Shown piece by piece: positions 46,729 to 56,476 of a stretch of DNA of 64,000 nt. The notes below the pieces were generated by a model. It did no database searches. It was not told the DNA's origin and saw nothing but the letters and a program-made list of their open reading frames with translations. The stretch comes from an uncultured Gilliamella sp. (lineage in GTDB: Bacteria; Pseudomonadota; Gammaproteobacteria; Enterobacterales; Orbaceae): contig CAMLPV010000006.1 in NCBI GenBank assembly GCA_946482005.1, positions 1-64,000 of the forward strand, read 5' to 3'. The position numbers and the translations under genes were made by a program. The number at the start of each line of letters is the position of its first letter. The first letter of the stretch is position 1.

Positions 46729-47754
46729 ATGCTCAAATTTTTCAAAAAACAATTAGCTTCCGTTATAGAGTGGAATGATAATTCAGTTGATATATTATGG
46801 TATCAATTTCCAACCATAAACAATAATCAGATTATCAATGCTAGTAAACTTATCGTAGCGCCTGGACAAGGGTGTATATTGGTATATGAAGGTAAGATTG
46901 CCGATGTAATTTTAGATGCAGGTATCTATAATTTACAAACTGATAATCATCCTTTTATTACTACTATTTTAAAAATAAGACAATCTTTTAATAGTGAGCA
47001 TAAATTATATCTCTATTTCTTTAAGACGACGGAAGTTGTTAATCAAGGATGGGGAACTGCATCTCCGGTTAAATATATTGATCCTGAGTATCAATTCCCC
47101 ATTCAATTAAAAATGAATGGTAATTACTCGTTTTCAATTAATGATATTCGCAAGTTTTATCAGGAAATTATAGGGAATCGTCAACAGTATTCCGTCACAG
47201 AAGCAAAGGAACTTATTTCAAATCGTATAATTCAAGAAATAACCAGTGTACTGGCTGCAAATCAATATGCGTATCAAACAATTGATTCTCAACTTAGTCA
47301 AATTTCCCAGCTAGTAAAATCCCGTTTATATGATGATATCAATAAACTTGGTCTTAACTTGTGTGATTTTCGTATTCTAGCTTCAGAATTTGATAGTGAA
47401 ACTGAAAATAGAATCGCCAAAATAGCCAATATTTCAGCAGATGTTATTGCTGCTTCAAAAGCGAATTTAAGTTATGTGGAAATGGAAAAATTGCAAGCTT
47501 TAAGAGATGCAGCAAAAAATGAAGGTGGTGTTGCTGGTTTAGGTGCTCAGTTTGTGGCAGGGGCAGAGTTGTCTAAAACCTACTTACAAACAATGACAAA
47601 CACCGAACCTCAGCAAAATACTGCAACTAACCAATTATCAGAGCCGGATGATATATATAGCAAATTGACAAAATTAAAACAACTTTTAGATATTGGGGCT
47701 ATAACCCAAGATGAATTCAATATGAAGAAAAAAGAATATATTGATAAGCTTTAA
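46729..47754 (+). CDS. SPFH/Band-7 protein with C-terminal SHOCT domain
   Basis: This 341-residue protein has no membrane helix. Residues about 35-250 form an SPFH-like domain (VAPGQGCILVYEGKIADV near the start, NRIIQEITSVLAANQYAY in the middle), then a helical stretch, then a SHOCT domain at about 307-341 (KLTKLKQLLDIGAITQDEF). It resembles the YdjI-like 'virion core protein' SPFH subgroup. Such proteins can recruit PspA-type factors to membranes. It starts two bases after the zinc-ribbon gene and 14 bases before a small membrane-protein gene. Confidence 0.78.
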   Translation: MLKFFKKQLASVIEWNDNSVDILWYQFPTINNNQIINASKLIVAPGQGCILVYEGKIADVILDAGIYNLQTDNHPFITTILKIRQSFNSEHKLYLYFFKTTEVVNQGWGTASPVKYIDPEYQFPIQLKMNGNYSFSINDIRKFYQEIIGNRQQYSVTEAKELISNRIIQEITSVLAANQYAYQTIDSQLSQISQLVKSRLYDDINKLGLNLCDFRILASEFDSETENRIAKIANISADVIAASKANLSYVEMEKLQALRDAAKNEGGVAGLGAQFVAGAELSKTYLQTMTNTEPQQNTATNQLSEPDDIYSKLTKLKQLLDIGAITQDEFNMKKKEYIDKL

Positions 47755-47768
47755 TTAAGGAATAAAAA

Positions 47769-48011
47769 ATGAAAACAATCTTAGCCAGCTTTTTTCTTGC
47801 TGCACTTTTTGCTTTTTCAATGGGCATAATATTATTGATATGGGATGTCAATATTTTTCAATATGTTAATCTATTAAAAATTCTCTTAACAATTTTAACT
47901 ATTGTTGTTAGCGGTATTATTTTAACTCTTTTTTGGGCACTATTTTTTAATAACAGTTCTTCGGACTATAACAAGAATCTAGGCAATATTGCTCTACCGA
48001 AAAGAAAATAA
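47769..48011 (+). CDS. small two-helix membrane protein
   Basis: This 80-residue protein has two predicted helices (about 7-27 and 35-58) and a polar tail (NKNLGNIALPKRK). It has no recognised family. TTAAGGAAT precedes the ATG. It closes the three-gene operon with the zinc-ribbon and SPFH proteins. A hairpin lies downstream. Confidence 0.65.
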   Translation: MKTILASFFLAALFAFSMGIILLIWDVNIFQYVNLLKILLTILTIVVSGIILTLFWALFFNNSSSDYNKNLGNIALPKRK

Positions 48012-48060
48012 ATTGTGACTAATTGGTCTGTTTATTAAAATCAATTTTAAATAGAGTAGT

Positions 48061-48092
48061 GTCGGTTATTATTTTGGTCAATAATAATCGAC
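48061..48092. terminator. hairpin between the SPFH operon and the convergent permease gene
   Basis: GTCGGTTATTATT at 48061-48073 pairs with AATAATAATCGAC at 48080-48092 with one mismatch and a TTGGTC loop. It is long and symmetrical between two convergent genes; there is no strict T tract. Confidence 0.6.
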
Positions 48093-48100
48093 CTAATTGA

Positions 48101-49309
48101 TTATTTATTCTTTTTCATTAAGTGGATAACAATAATACTTATCAAAGCTAATAAAAATGCGGTTATGTAACTGAAATATTCTGCAACTGCCACTGAAAGT
48201 GAGGATGCGATAATTTCGGAAAGTAATAACGTGCTTTGAAAAATAGCATAATCTGTAGCTGATTGTTTGCCTTGTTTTGCATAGATCATCGTAATGGTAT
48301 AAATACTAACATTTATAATGCCAATACCAATACCTAATATGGTCATCAGAATAGTGATAATAATAGGATTAATAAAATTGGGTAGATAGTAAATGACACA
48401 CCACAACATAATTAAACAAGATAATATACCAAAGCCTAATTTCAGTGTTTGATAAGGAGGCATGATTTTTAATAAATAGGATGCAATTATGCAACCGAAC
48501 AGCATGGTAATATAACCACCAATACCGGTATAAATACCGATATCACCCACAGAAAATCCAACATCAAGTAAAATAAATTTAGTTATGGATAAGATTACAG
48601 CACCAGCAAAAGGAACTAGCAAAGCAATCAACAACATATGATAAGCGTTTTGTCTTTTAAAAAATTGGCTAATTTTTGCTCTTGGATTGCTTTGCAAATT
48701 ACGCAATAAGTCAGGTTCTCTCCATATAATAAGTTGTATGATTGAAAATATGATAAGAGCTACTAAAATTAAGATACTATAGGTTTTTCCTAAATAATCA
48801 TAACAAATTGTTACTCCAGCTCCACCAATAAGCATACCAGTAATATTGCCCATCACTTGAATACTATTTATCTGGCTAATAGTATTGTTTTGCGATAAAT
48901 CAGCTGCCAGTCCATCAGTTGCAATATCGAGTGTTGCAGAAACGATACAAGATAAAATAATAACTAAAAGAAGATAAGTGGTAGTTTCTGCTGTAAAAGG
49001 GGTGAAGGCGATGATGGTTATAAGTATTGCTAATAAACATTGCATTGGCAGTAACCAGCTTTTCCGATAGCCAATTTTAGCTATCCAATGATTTTCAACA
49101 ATAGGGGCCCATAAAAATTTAACGACCCATGGTAAACCAGCTAGCGGAATCATGGCTATCACTGCCAGTGAAACACCTGAATCTCGTAATAAGATAGGAT
49201 AGGCGTCAAAAGCCAGTCCTACTGGAATTCCTTGTATAATATAGAGCTGAGCAATAATAAATAAAAAATAGTTTTTTTGTTTATCTGCGAAGATGGTTTT
49301 ATCGTCCAT
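48101..49309 (-). CDS. RhtX/FptX-like siderophore permease (MFS, PAT family)
   Basis: This 402-residue, 12-helix transporter starts with QLYIIQGIPVGLAFDAYPILLR, the pattern of the AmpG-related PAT family that includes RhtX and FptX. Those single-protein permeases take rhizobactin or pyochelin across the inner membrane. It faces away from an AraC regulator gene across 134 bases holding a Fur-like box and lies near a TonB receptor, so siderophore import is the likely role. AmpG-type muropeptide import is the alternative. Confidence 0.8.
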   Translation of the reverse strand: MDDKTIFADKQKNYFLFIIAQLYIIQGIPVGLAFDAYPILLRDSGVSLAVIAMIPLAGLPWVVKFLWAPIVENHWIAKIGYRKSWLLPMQCLLAILITIIAFTPFTAETTTYLLLVIILSCIVSATLDIATDGLAADLSQNNTISQINSIQVMGNITGMLIGGAGVTICYDYLGKTYSILILVALIIFSIIQLIIWREPDLLRNLQSNPRAKISQFFKRQNAYHMLLIALLVPFAGAVILSITKFILLDVGFSVGDIGIYTGIGGYITMLFGCIIASYLLKIMPPYQTLKLGFGILSCLIMLWCVIYYLPNFINPIIITILMTILGIGIGIINVSIYTITMIYAKQGKQSATDYAIFQSTLLLSEIIASSLSVAVAEYFSYITAFLLALISIIVIHLMKKNK

Positions 49310-49408
49310 GTGGTGTTTTATAAGCTTTTATAATAAAAATATTATAAATTCTATGCTCCAAAGGATATTAGCTGATAAATGGTAGCTTTATTTTGTTGTA
49401 AACGCAAA

Positions 49409-49423
49409 TGATATTTGTTATCG
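49409..49423. promoter_or_regulatory. Fur-like box between the permease and the AraC regulator
   Basis: TGATATT-T-GTTATCG matches the 7-1-7 Fur consensus TGATAAT-N-ATTATCA at 11 of 14 positions. It lies between the two divergent starts, 21 bases before the regulator's ATG. Confidence 0.5.
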
Positions 49424-49443
49424 TTTATTTGTTTGGAGGATAT

Positions 49444-50331
49444 ATGCATTTAGATAAATTACCCAATAATAAAAAGAACAGTTCATTCATGGAGTTACAA
49501 CCTGGTTTAGCGGTATGTGTGAATAGTGCCGATGATCTAAATGCCATCGATATCAGTAAAGCATTTCCTAGTAGTGATAAATGTTTATGTTTTAATTGTC
49601 AGTTACAAGGTAAGTTGAGTATGCAAGTTAAAAATAGGAAACTTGTTACCCATAAAGGGGATTTGACTTTCGGCTTTGCTGATGGTGAGACATTTCATCT
49701 ACAGCACTCTAAAGATTTTTGTAACATTGAAGTTATGATAATGCCTGAATTATTGGATGTTTTACTCGGCGAAATGGATTTTCAATTTTCTAATTTGGAT
49801 AAGAAAGTGAATTTTTTTCTGCATCATCATCCCATTCATCAAAATAGCAATGTATTATCTTGTGCTCGCGAGCTATTTTACTTGATGCAAAACACGGACC
49901 AGTCAAATCGATTATTAGTCTATGCCCATGTATTAAAATACTTAAATTGGTACTTCAAGTCTTTTGATAATCATTTAGGACATCAAGAATTTACCCAATG
50001 GGAGTATAAACAATTTAATGATGCACGTGACTATTTAATCAATGATTTAACCAATCCACCAACCATTGATTGGTTAGCCAAGCAGGTTGGTCTTAATCAT
50101 AGCAAGTTAAAAAAAGGATTTAAGCAGATTTTTGGTAAAAGTATTTATGCCTATTATTTGACGGAAAGAATGAATAAAGCTAAACAATTATTAATCGAAA
50201 ATAGTGTTACTGAAACAGCTATTATGCTGGGATATAGTAATATTAGTCATTTCAGTTCAGCATTTAGGAAACAGTTTGGTCTGTTACCTAAAGAGATGCG
50301 CCGCCAGCATTCATATAATAATGTTAAATAG
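49444..50331 (+). CDS. AraC-family regulator, PchR/YbtA-like
   Basis: This is a 295-residue regulator from the ATG at 49444, chosen because TTTGGAGGATAT lies just before it; a start at 49408 would add 12 hydrophobic residues. The N-terminal domain (about 1-170) has no clear family motif. The C-terminal AraC domain (about 195-290) has both helix-turn-helices: TIDWLAKQVGLNHSKLKKGF and the IMLGYSNISHFSSAFRKQFG part. In PchR and YbtA such proteins switch on siderophore uptake genes when the ligand is present. The siderophore permease and TonB receptor genes flank it. Confidence 0.82.
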   Translation: MHLDKLPNNKKNSSFMELQPGLAVCVNSADDLNAIDISKAFPSSDKCLCFNCQLQGKLSMQVKNRKLVTHKGDLTFGFADGETFHLQHSKDFCNIEVMIMPELLDVLLGEMDFQFSNLDKKVNFFLHHHPIHQNSNVLSCARELFYLMQNTDQSNRLLVYAHVLKYLNWYFKSFDNHLGHQEFTQWEYKQFNDARDYLINDLTNPPTIDWLAKQVGLNHSKLKKGFKQIFGKSIYAYYLTERMNKAKQLLIENSVTETAIMLGYSNISHFSSAFRKQFGLLPKEMRRQHSYNNVK

Positions 50332-50380
50332 TGGCAGCACAGATCAAAGTTAATAATATCAGGTTGTTACATAATGCATG

Positions 50381-52594
50381 TTAATAGTTATAAATGAAAC
50401 CAACGCCGATTGTTCTACCTCTGCCTGGTGATCCAATGGTTGCATCTGGACCATCCGGATACATGGCAGGAATATAATATCCCCATATATCATAAGATTT
50501 ATTAAGCAGATTATCGCCCCATACATAAAATTCAGCATTTTCAGTTTTAACGGCAATTCGAGCATCAAGTTTGTTATAAGCTTTCAAACCAAAATTATTT
50601 TGCACATCGGCTTTACGAGAGCCAATATAACGATCTGTTACTTGTGTTTCCAATGATATTCCTGAAGCTAAATTAAGCGGTATAGAGTGCAAAATGGTTA
50701 AGTTAGCATTCCAATGCGATGTATCCGGTACTTGGTTATGTTTTTTCACATGAGCTAAACTTTGGCTTGGAGTGCCGACGATTTTAGCATTGGTGTAACC
50801 TATGCCGCCGGTAAAGTCTAAGTTTCCAGGTGCTTTCCAAAAACCATCTAGCTCTACACCATAACTTCGAATATCATAATTTTCAACCACAGATACAAAT
50901 GTTGCTGGATTGTAAGCCATTAAGTGTTCACGTTTTGTATCGTTATAAAATAGTGCAGTGTTTAGTCCAACGGTATTATTTTCAGTTTTTAATCCAATTT
51001 CATAAGTGTTTACATAAGCTGATTTATAGGCTTGGTCTGAATAACCCAATGTGGCAAAATCGGTTCCTTCATCATTAAAACCACCTGTTTTATAACCTCT
51101 AGAATAGAGACCATAAAGGGTGGCATTATCGTTGAGAAGATAGTTTAATCCAAGTCGACCAGTAGTATAATGATCAGTTATTTTTTGCTTATCAAATGCT
51201 AAAGTTGGCATTCCCGACGCATTGTCGGTATAAATTGCGTTAGCTGACCATTTTGCTCGATAATTTTTCTTTTCGTAAGATTGACGAATGCCGGTTGTTA
51301 ATTTCAAATTTGCGGTAAGAGGATAAGTAATTTCCCCAAACAGACCTACATTATCTGTCTCAAATTTTCTTTTAATATCTGCATTTAAAGGATTAGTAGG
51401 GTAAAAAACATCTATAACATCAGAGGTGTTTCTATGTCGGTTATTAGTATAATAATTAACTCCTGCCACCCAAAATATAGATGCATCAGGTTTTGAAGAG
51501 ATTCTAAATTCTTGATTGAAAAGATTCTCTTTAGTTAAAAACGACCAATTTGAAGGAGGAGATATACCTATTAAATGGTTATATAATTTACCTTCGTAAA
51601 TCGGTGCTCGATTGTCATTTTTAGAGTAAGAATAACTTGTTATAGAACTTAAAATACTATTATCAAGTTGATGTTCAACTTTAAAATTAAAACGATAAAT
51701 ATTTTTGTCATTCTTATCGCTGCTATTAGGAATGTTAATTTTTGGATGGTGACCGTAAGGACGCATAACATACATATCATCCATACCCATTGCATCTTCT
51801 AATTCAGTAATAAATGAGATAGATGTGAGTTCTGAAGCTTCCCATAGCAATGAACCTCTAGCGATTTTATTTCTAAGAATACTCACTGGTTTATGGTCAT
51901 TAACATTTTCTAAAATACTATCTGCTTCATCATAACGGACAGCAAAACGGCCACTTAACTGCTCGGTTAAAGGACCACTGATGACACCTTCCGTTAATAT
52001 TTGATGGTCTTGTCCAAATTCGGTTCTAAAAGTTGATTCAAAATAGCGAGTTGGTTTTTTTGAAATAACATTGATGGCGCCTGCTTCACTATTTCGGCCA
52101 AATAGGGTTCCTTGTGGACCTTTTAGTACTTCGACACGCTGAACATCAAGTAAATTTAAGGTCGTATTACTTCTTGATTGTGGCATCCCATCGACGTTAA
52201 TACTAACCGAACTGTCATCGCCACTCATTGGTAATACCGAGCCGACGCCACGCATCCGTATCGATTTCGCCGCTCCCATATTACTAATTACTTGCACGCC
52301 AACGGTATCGTTTAAAGCTTTTTCTAAAGTTGTTTCCCGTCGGTCAACCAGTTTTTTATCATCCGCAATATTGATGGTAAAAGGAATATCTTTGGCTGAC
52401 TCTTTGACATGCCTAGCGGTAACGATTAATTGTTCTACTTGATCACTATCGTCTTTTTTTTCAACTGTATCTGCCATTGCGTTGAACGATAAACTGAAAA
52501 TACCGGCCATTAACCACGGTGAATTAATAATAATTTTTTTCGAAGATATGGGGAGATTAGTTACTCTATCAATAAAAGCTAATTTGTATCTCAT
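50381..52594 (-). CDS. TonB-dependent outer-membrane receptor, probably siderophore
   Basis: This 737-residue receptor has a leader (the hydrophobic core of MAGIFSLSFNAMA, cleavage near 43), TonB-box-like VEQLIVTARH just after it, a plug domain with the GPQGTLFGRNSEAGAINVIS motif, and a 22-strand barrel ending in Tyr (VGFIYNY). I chose ATG at 52594 (MRYKLAF) because AGGAAA precedes it; ATG at 52666 would give an odd 24-residue addition. The plug resembles the ferric siderophore and pesticin receptor type, though heme or cobalamin ligands are not ruled out. The TonB and ExbBD partners lie elsewhere. Confidence 0.87.
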   Translation of the reverse strand: MRYKLAFIDRVTNLPISSKKIIINSPWLMAGIFSLSFNAMADTVEKKDDSDQVEQLIVTARHVKESAKDIPFTINIADDKKLVDRRETTLEKALNDTVGVQVISNMGAAKSIRMRGVGSVLPMSGDDSSVSINVDGMPQSRSNTTLNLLDVQRVEVLKGPQGTLFGRNSEAGAINVISKKPTRYFESTFRTEFGQDHQILTEGVISGPLTEQLSGRFAVRYDEADSILENVNDHKPVSILRNKIARGSLLWEASELTSISFITELEDAMGMDDMYVMRPYGHHPKINIPNSSDKNDKNIYRFNFKVEHQLDNSILSSITSYSYSKNDNRAPIYEGKLYNHLIGISPPSNWSFLTKENLFNQEFRISSKPDASIFWVAGVNYYTNNRHRNTSDVIDVFYPTNPLNADIKRKFETDNVGLFGEITYPLTANLKLTTGIRQSYEKKNYRAKWSANAIYTDNASGMPTLAFDKQKITDHYTTGRLGLNYLLNDNATLYGLYSRGYKTGGFNDEGTDFATLGYSDQAYKSAYVNTYEIGLKTENNTVGLNTALFYNDTKREHLMAYNPATFVSVVENYDIRSYGVELDGFWKAPGNLDFTGGIGYTNAKIVGTPSQSLAHVKKHNQVPDTSHWNANLTILHSIPLNLASGISLETQVTDRYIGSRKADVQNNFGLKAYNKLDARIAVKTENAEFYVWGDNLLNKSYDIWGYYIPAMYPDGPDATIGSPGRGRTIGVGFIYNY

Positions 52595-52699
52595 ATATTT
52601 TTTCCTAAAACTACATATAAAAAGCATTCTGATTTGCTCTATAAAGGTATAAACACTCTTTGACATTCCATTTAATTCATAACAATAGATAAATTTAAA

Positions 52700-52714
52700 T
52701 AAGAATAATTATCA
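52700..52714. promoter_or_regulatory. Fur-like box upstream of the TonB receptor
   Basis: On the minus strand the site reads TGATAAT-T-ATTCTTA, matching 12 of 14 positions of the 7-1-7 Fur consensus. It is 106 bases before the chosen start. Confidence 0.55.
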
Positions 52715-53413
52715 TTTATAAAGTAAAGGTTTTACTAAAAAAGTTCTCCCCAGATCAGGTTAAAAAAACCGTATCGGTTTTAAATTTGTTTAAATTTTAT
52801 TTTTTTTTATTTAATAAATTAATTTTTAAGGAAAATATATTTGATACTCATTAAATATTTAATGATATTCAGAATATTATTTAATTAATTAGTATTAGGT
52901 AATATTGTTAAATGAGTGATTTTTATTCACTATAAATGGCGGATAGTGAATAATTTTGCTAATTAAATTTTCAATCAAATTGGTCGGAGAATAATTTAGT
53001 TTGAGTTCTTGTGTTTTATCAGTCTATTTTTATGGAAATTAGAATATGGCCCGTCGTTATTTTCAATTTACTTGCAAATGAAGATAATTGTTAATATTTT
53101 GTCTTGATAAAAAAGATGAAAATTCTAACTATAGGTAGCAAGAATATAATTTAATTAATCCATAATATATTCAATAAATTAGATATTGATATTTAGGTAG
53201 AATAGGAAAAGTAGGCGATTAAAGACTAAAAAAGAAAATAAACAAACTGTAATTAACTGAAAAGATTTATTGATAATAATAGTTTTTTTCAGTTATTTCT
53301 TTATTAATATAATTATCCATTATGATTAAAAGAGAACTATACTATATTGAAATCTCTAAATTTGTTAGATTTTTAAATTAATTTTTTCATAACACAAAAT
53401 AGAAGGAAAAATT
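52715..53413. other. 699-base very AT-rich gap
   Basis: It separates the TonB receptor from the carboxymuconolactone-decarboxylase-like gene. I find only runs of A/T, no ORF with a ribosome site and no RNA gene. Confidence 0.4.
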
Positions 53414-53734
53414 ATGAACAAAGTAACAGCGGGAAGAGATGTACTTGGCGAATTTGCACCTAAGTTTGCTGAGCTTAATGATGATGTATTATTTGGTGAA
53501 GTTTGGTCTCGAGAAAAAGAGCTCTCAGCAAGAGACAGAAGTTTAGTCACAGTTACGGCATTACTTGCCAGTGGTATCTTAGATAGTTCTTTACAATTTC
53601 ATTTACAGACCGCAAAAAATAACGGCATCACGAAGCAAGAAATAGCAGAAGTTTTAACTCATGTAGCATTTTACGTCGGTTGGCCTAAAGCTTGGGCTGC
53701 GTTTCGTTTAGCAAAAGAGATTTGGCAAGATTAG
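53414..53734 (+). CDS. carboxymuconolactone decarboxylase (CMD/AhpD-fold) family protein
   Basis: This 106-residue helical protein matches the CMD family (FGEVWSREKELSARDRSLVTVTALLASG and QEIAEVLTHVAFYVGWPKAWAA). Unlike AhpD it lacks the CxxC redox pair, so it belongs to the non-AhpD branch with varied lyase or oxidative-stress roles. AAGGAAAAATT precedes the ATG. It is a single gene in the iron-uptake region; a link to iron is not shown. Confidence 0.82.
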   Translation: MNKVTAGRDVLGEFAPKFAELNDDVLFGEVWSREKELSARDRSLVTVTALLASGILDSSLQFHLQTAKNNGITKQEIAEVLTHVAFYVGWPKAWAAFRLAKEIWQD

Positions 53735-54000
53735 CTTTTTACCACAGAATAACAAAGAAATTATGAAATTTATCTGAATAAGATAATTAAATCCATTTTT
53801 TAGACAAGATAGTGTAGATTGATATGTATTGAATAATACTCACATTTACACTATTACAGACCTGTTAAATTTGCAATAAAAGATTAAAATAACAAATAAT
53901 ATTTACTATGAAATAATGTAATACCACAACCTAAACAATGCTGATACATTGATAAACCAACGAATAAGTGGATTGTGATCTAACAAACTAAGAACACAAA

Positions 54001-55083
54001 ATGAGAGATAATTGCCAATTTATTACTACTAAATTTTATCGATATGACTGCATTCCCTATGGACAATCTGATTGTTATCGTCTTATTACCAATGAGGGAG
54101 TTTATTTTTTTTATAAAAACCAATTTATCGATGTAAGTGTCTTAGATAAATTAGATGAAGGCGATGTTATCCATATTGCTTCTCACGCACTTAATGATGG
54201 CACTTTTTGGCTCCACTGGTTGGTTTCATGCAAAGGGGACTTAGCTATTCGTAATAAATTACATTGTGCTATCCCTTATCCTTCTACGTTAATTTTACCA
54301 TTTTTGATCTTGATTGGATTTTGGCTAGAGCTTCAATTTATAACGCTATTTTTAGCTGCTGGGCTATTTCTAATTTTGATATGGTGTATTTGCTCAACGC
54401 TATTTCGTCTAATAAATTTGGTTTTACCTAAACAAATTTTTTTACGTCAACGATATTATAAATTAAAAAAAGGCGATCTTGGTTTTATGAAAACCCCGCT
54501 TTTAGAACATCGTAAAACCCTTAATTGTTCATCAACAGACTTACCTGTATATGAAGGGATTGCGACTAATATAGATAGCCAATTAATTTATCGATCACAA
54601 CGAAGGAAAATTTTATTTGATTTTAATGGAGTTCGACTATTTTTCGATGAACTTGCTTTAGATAATTATCATATACCGGTTGTTTATTCTTTTTGCCATC
54701 CGACGTTTATTGCATCAGGAGATAAACTCAGTTTAATATTTGAAAATAACAAAATACAAGGGATTATTAATCATACCGATGGTTCAAGTTATTTAATTCC
54801 TCATTGTAGTTGGATAAGTAAACAAAAAGCGAAAACGTTATTACGTAATTGGTATTTTTATACTATTTTTGCCCCATTTTTATTACTGATAATTATATAT
54901 CCAATTAAAGAGTTTGATTTTATAATGAATGGTTTTTTATGGATAATATCCGGAGCACAAATTATTCCTTTACTTTTGTTACTATTTTATACGCTATTTT
55001 CATATCTTAATGATCGTTCCTATGCCAAACGAGTTTTAAAATGGTTATATCAAACCACAGGACATTGGCCGAAAGAGCTCTGA
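54001..55083 (+). CDS. multi-pass membrane protein of unknown function
   Basis: This 360-residue protein has four predicted helices: two close together (about 94-138) and two in the C-terminal half (about 285-305 and 315-335). A soluble N-terminal part and a roughly 140-residue middle domain separate them. I recognise no family. The cytoplasmic tail is basic (NDRSYAKRVLKWLYQTTGHW). It has no strong ribosome site (AACAAACTAAGAACACAAA). It lies between the CMD gene and the long non-coding gap upstream of the ABC transporter pair. Confidence 0.6.
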   Translation: MRDNCQFITTKFYRYDCIPYGQSDCYRLITNEGVYFFYKNQFIDVSVLDKLDEGDVIHIASHALNDGTFWLHWLVSCKGDLAIRNKLHCAIPYPSTLILPFLILIGFWLELQFITLFLAAGLFLILIWCICSTLFRLINLVLPKQIFLRQRYYKLKKGDLGFMKTPLLEHRKTLNCSSTDLPVYEGIATNIDSQLIYRSQRRKILFDFNGVRLFFDELALDNYHIPVVYSFCHPTFIASGDKLSLIFENNKIQGIINHTDGSSYLIPHCSWISKQKAKTLLRNWYFYTIFAPFLLLIIIYPIKEFDFIMNGFLWIISGAQIIPLLLLLFYTLFSYLNDRSYAKRVLKWLYQTTGHWPKEL

Positions 55084-56476
55084 ATTACAACAACTAAGCG
55101 AATATAATCAAGATGAATTAATCTAAAATTTTCAGCATGGTCTGGTATTATTCAAAAATTATCTACTTCATTTGTGCTAAGGTTGTAGCCGCATCTGTAA
55201 AGCGCTGTATATGAGCAAAATAATTCTTGAAAACAGTGAATTATAAGAATAAATACTTATGTCGTTCTTTGATAACATAAAACAACCAATTCTACTACAT
55301 CGTATAGAGTGAACTGAGTAAATCTCTCTTAAATTACAAAGATGTTTGTTTTCTAATGTTAGCAGATTTTTAACCATCTTATTCTTGAAGATATCGAGTG
55401 TTGGTATTACTTTATTATTTTTTGTCTCTTTTGCTTGCTATATAGTTGTAAACAAAGCAAATTATATAAGTATTTATGACATCTAAGTTATGTAAGAACG
55501 ACGACTCCACATAAACAAGCGGTTTTTTAATGCTGTTTAAATTGTATTAAATTTATTGCATAAACTGCTTTAAAACATAGATAAGCAAGGCAAAAGAAAC
55601 CGTGATAAGTATAAACTTTTCATAAAACCACCTGATATTCATACAAACACCAATAGAGTACTGATCTCAAGGGGGAGGGGGTGGCGAAATTTTTCAGATC
55701 CTAAACACTTGTTGACAGTTCGTTTCAATTTAAATATTTACAGTTAATTTTGATCACTGCTTTCTGATAAGCCTGCCTCATGATAAACGTCTTGCATCAA
55801 CAGATTTGAAGATGACAATCAAATTTATAAATAAGTGATCAAAATCAAAATATTTAGTATTGCAATTAATAATTCAATTTTGCCCCAAAAACGACCTTAA
55901 CCTATGATAATAAAGGGAAAGTATATCGTTAAAAAATGGCTCAATACAAATATTATTTGAATTAATTCTTTTAATATCAATACATTAATTAAGTTTTGCA
56001 TGATAAAAAAGTAAGCGTTCGATGGGTTTGACAATAAGTGTTCAATATGATAAAAATCTGTAATTGATAATGGTTATCAATATCATTGGCGCTCAATTTT
56101 ATCTATATACCGATAAATAAAATTCTTTTAAAAAAGTAAAAAATAGCTATTTAATAAAATATTATTGAATAAAAAGTGACAAATCAAAACCTTGAGGGGA
56201 AGTTGGTGTTAATTTCGAATTGATATACATACTTCAGTAAGAGTTTCACACTTATTTTCGAATGATTGGAATATATAGTTGCCCTGTTTTTTCAATCAAT
56301 CAAACACACACACTAACAAAAAGAAATCGGAATTTTGGATTTGGTACTAGCTAGTCATTAATATGCCACAATATGAGAATAACATTGTAATAGGATTTGT
56401 ATATGAGCAGTTTAAAGTCAAAATTAAGTTTATTTAGTTTGTGCATGATAGATATAGGCTAAGGAGACACTTAATT
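55084..56476. other. 1.4-kb region without a supported gene
   Basis: The longest gap in the window. I see only chance ORFs (none with a ribosome site and family match), a G-rich stretch GGGGGAGGGGGTGG at 55671-55684 that is unusual for this AT-rich DNA, and a Fur box at 56066-56084. It may be a decayed gene tract, perhaps where siderophore genes or a mobile element once lay. Promoters of the ABC transporter pair must be here. Confidence 0.4.
56066..56084. promoter_or_regulatory. Fur-like box upstream of the ABC pair
   Basis: GATAATGGTTATCAATATC matches the 19-base Fur consensus at 16 positions. It is 393 bases before the ATG at 56477, so the transcript start may be far upstream of the gene. 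Confidence 0.65.

Noticed and set aside
55177-55377. 66-codon open frame on the minus strand in the long gap
   Set aside because: No ribosome site, no recognised family, and composition like random AT-rich DNA.
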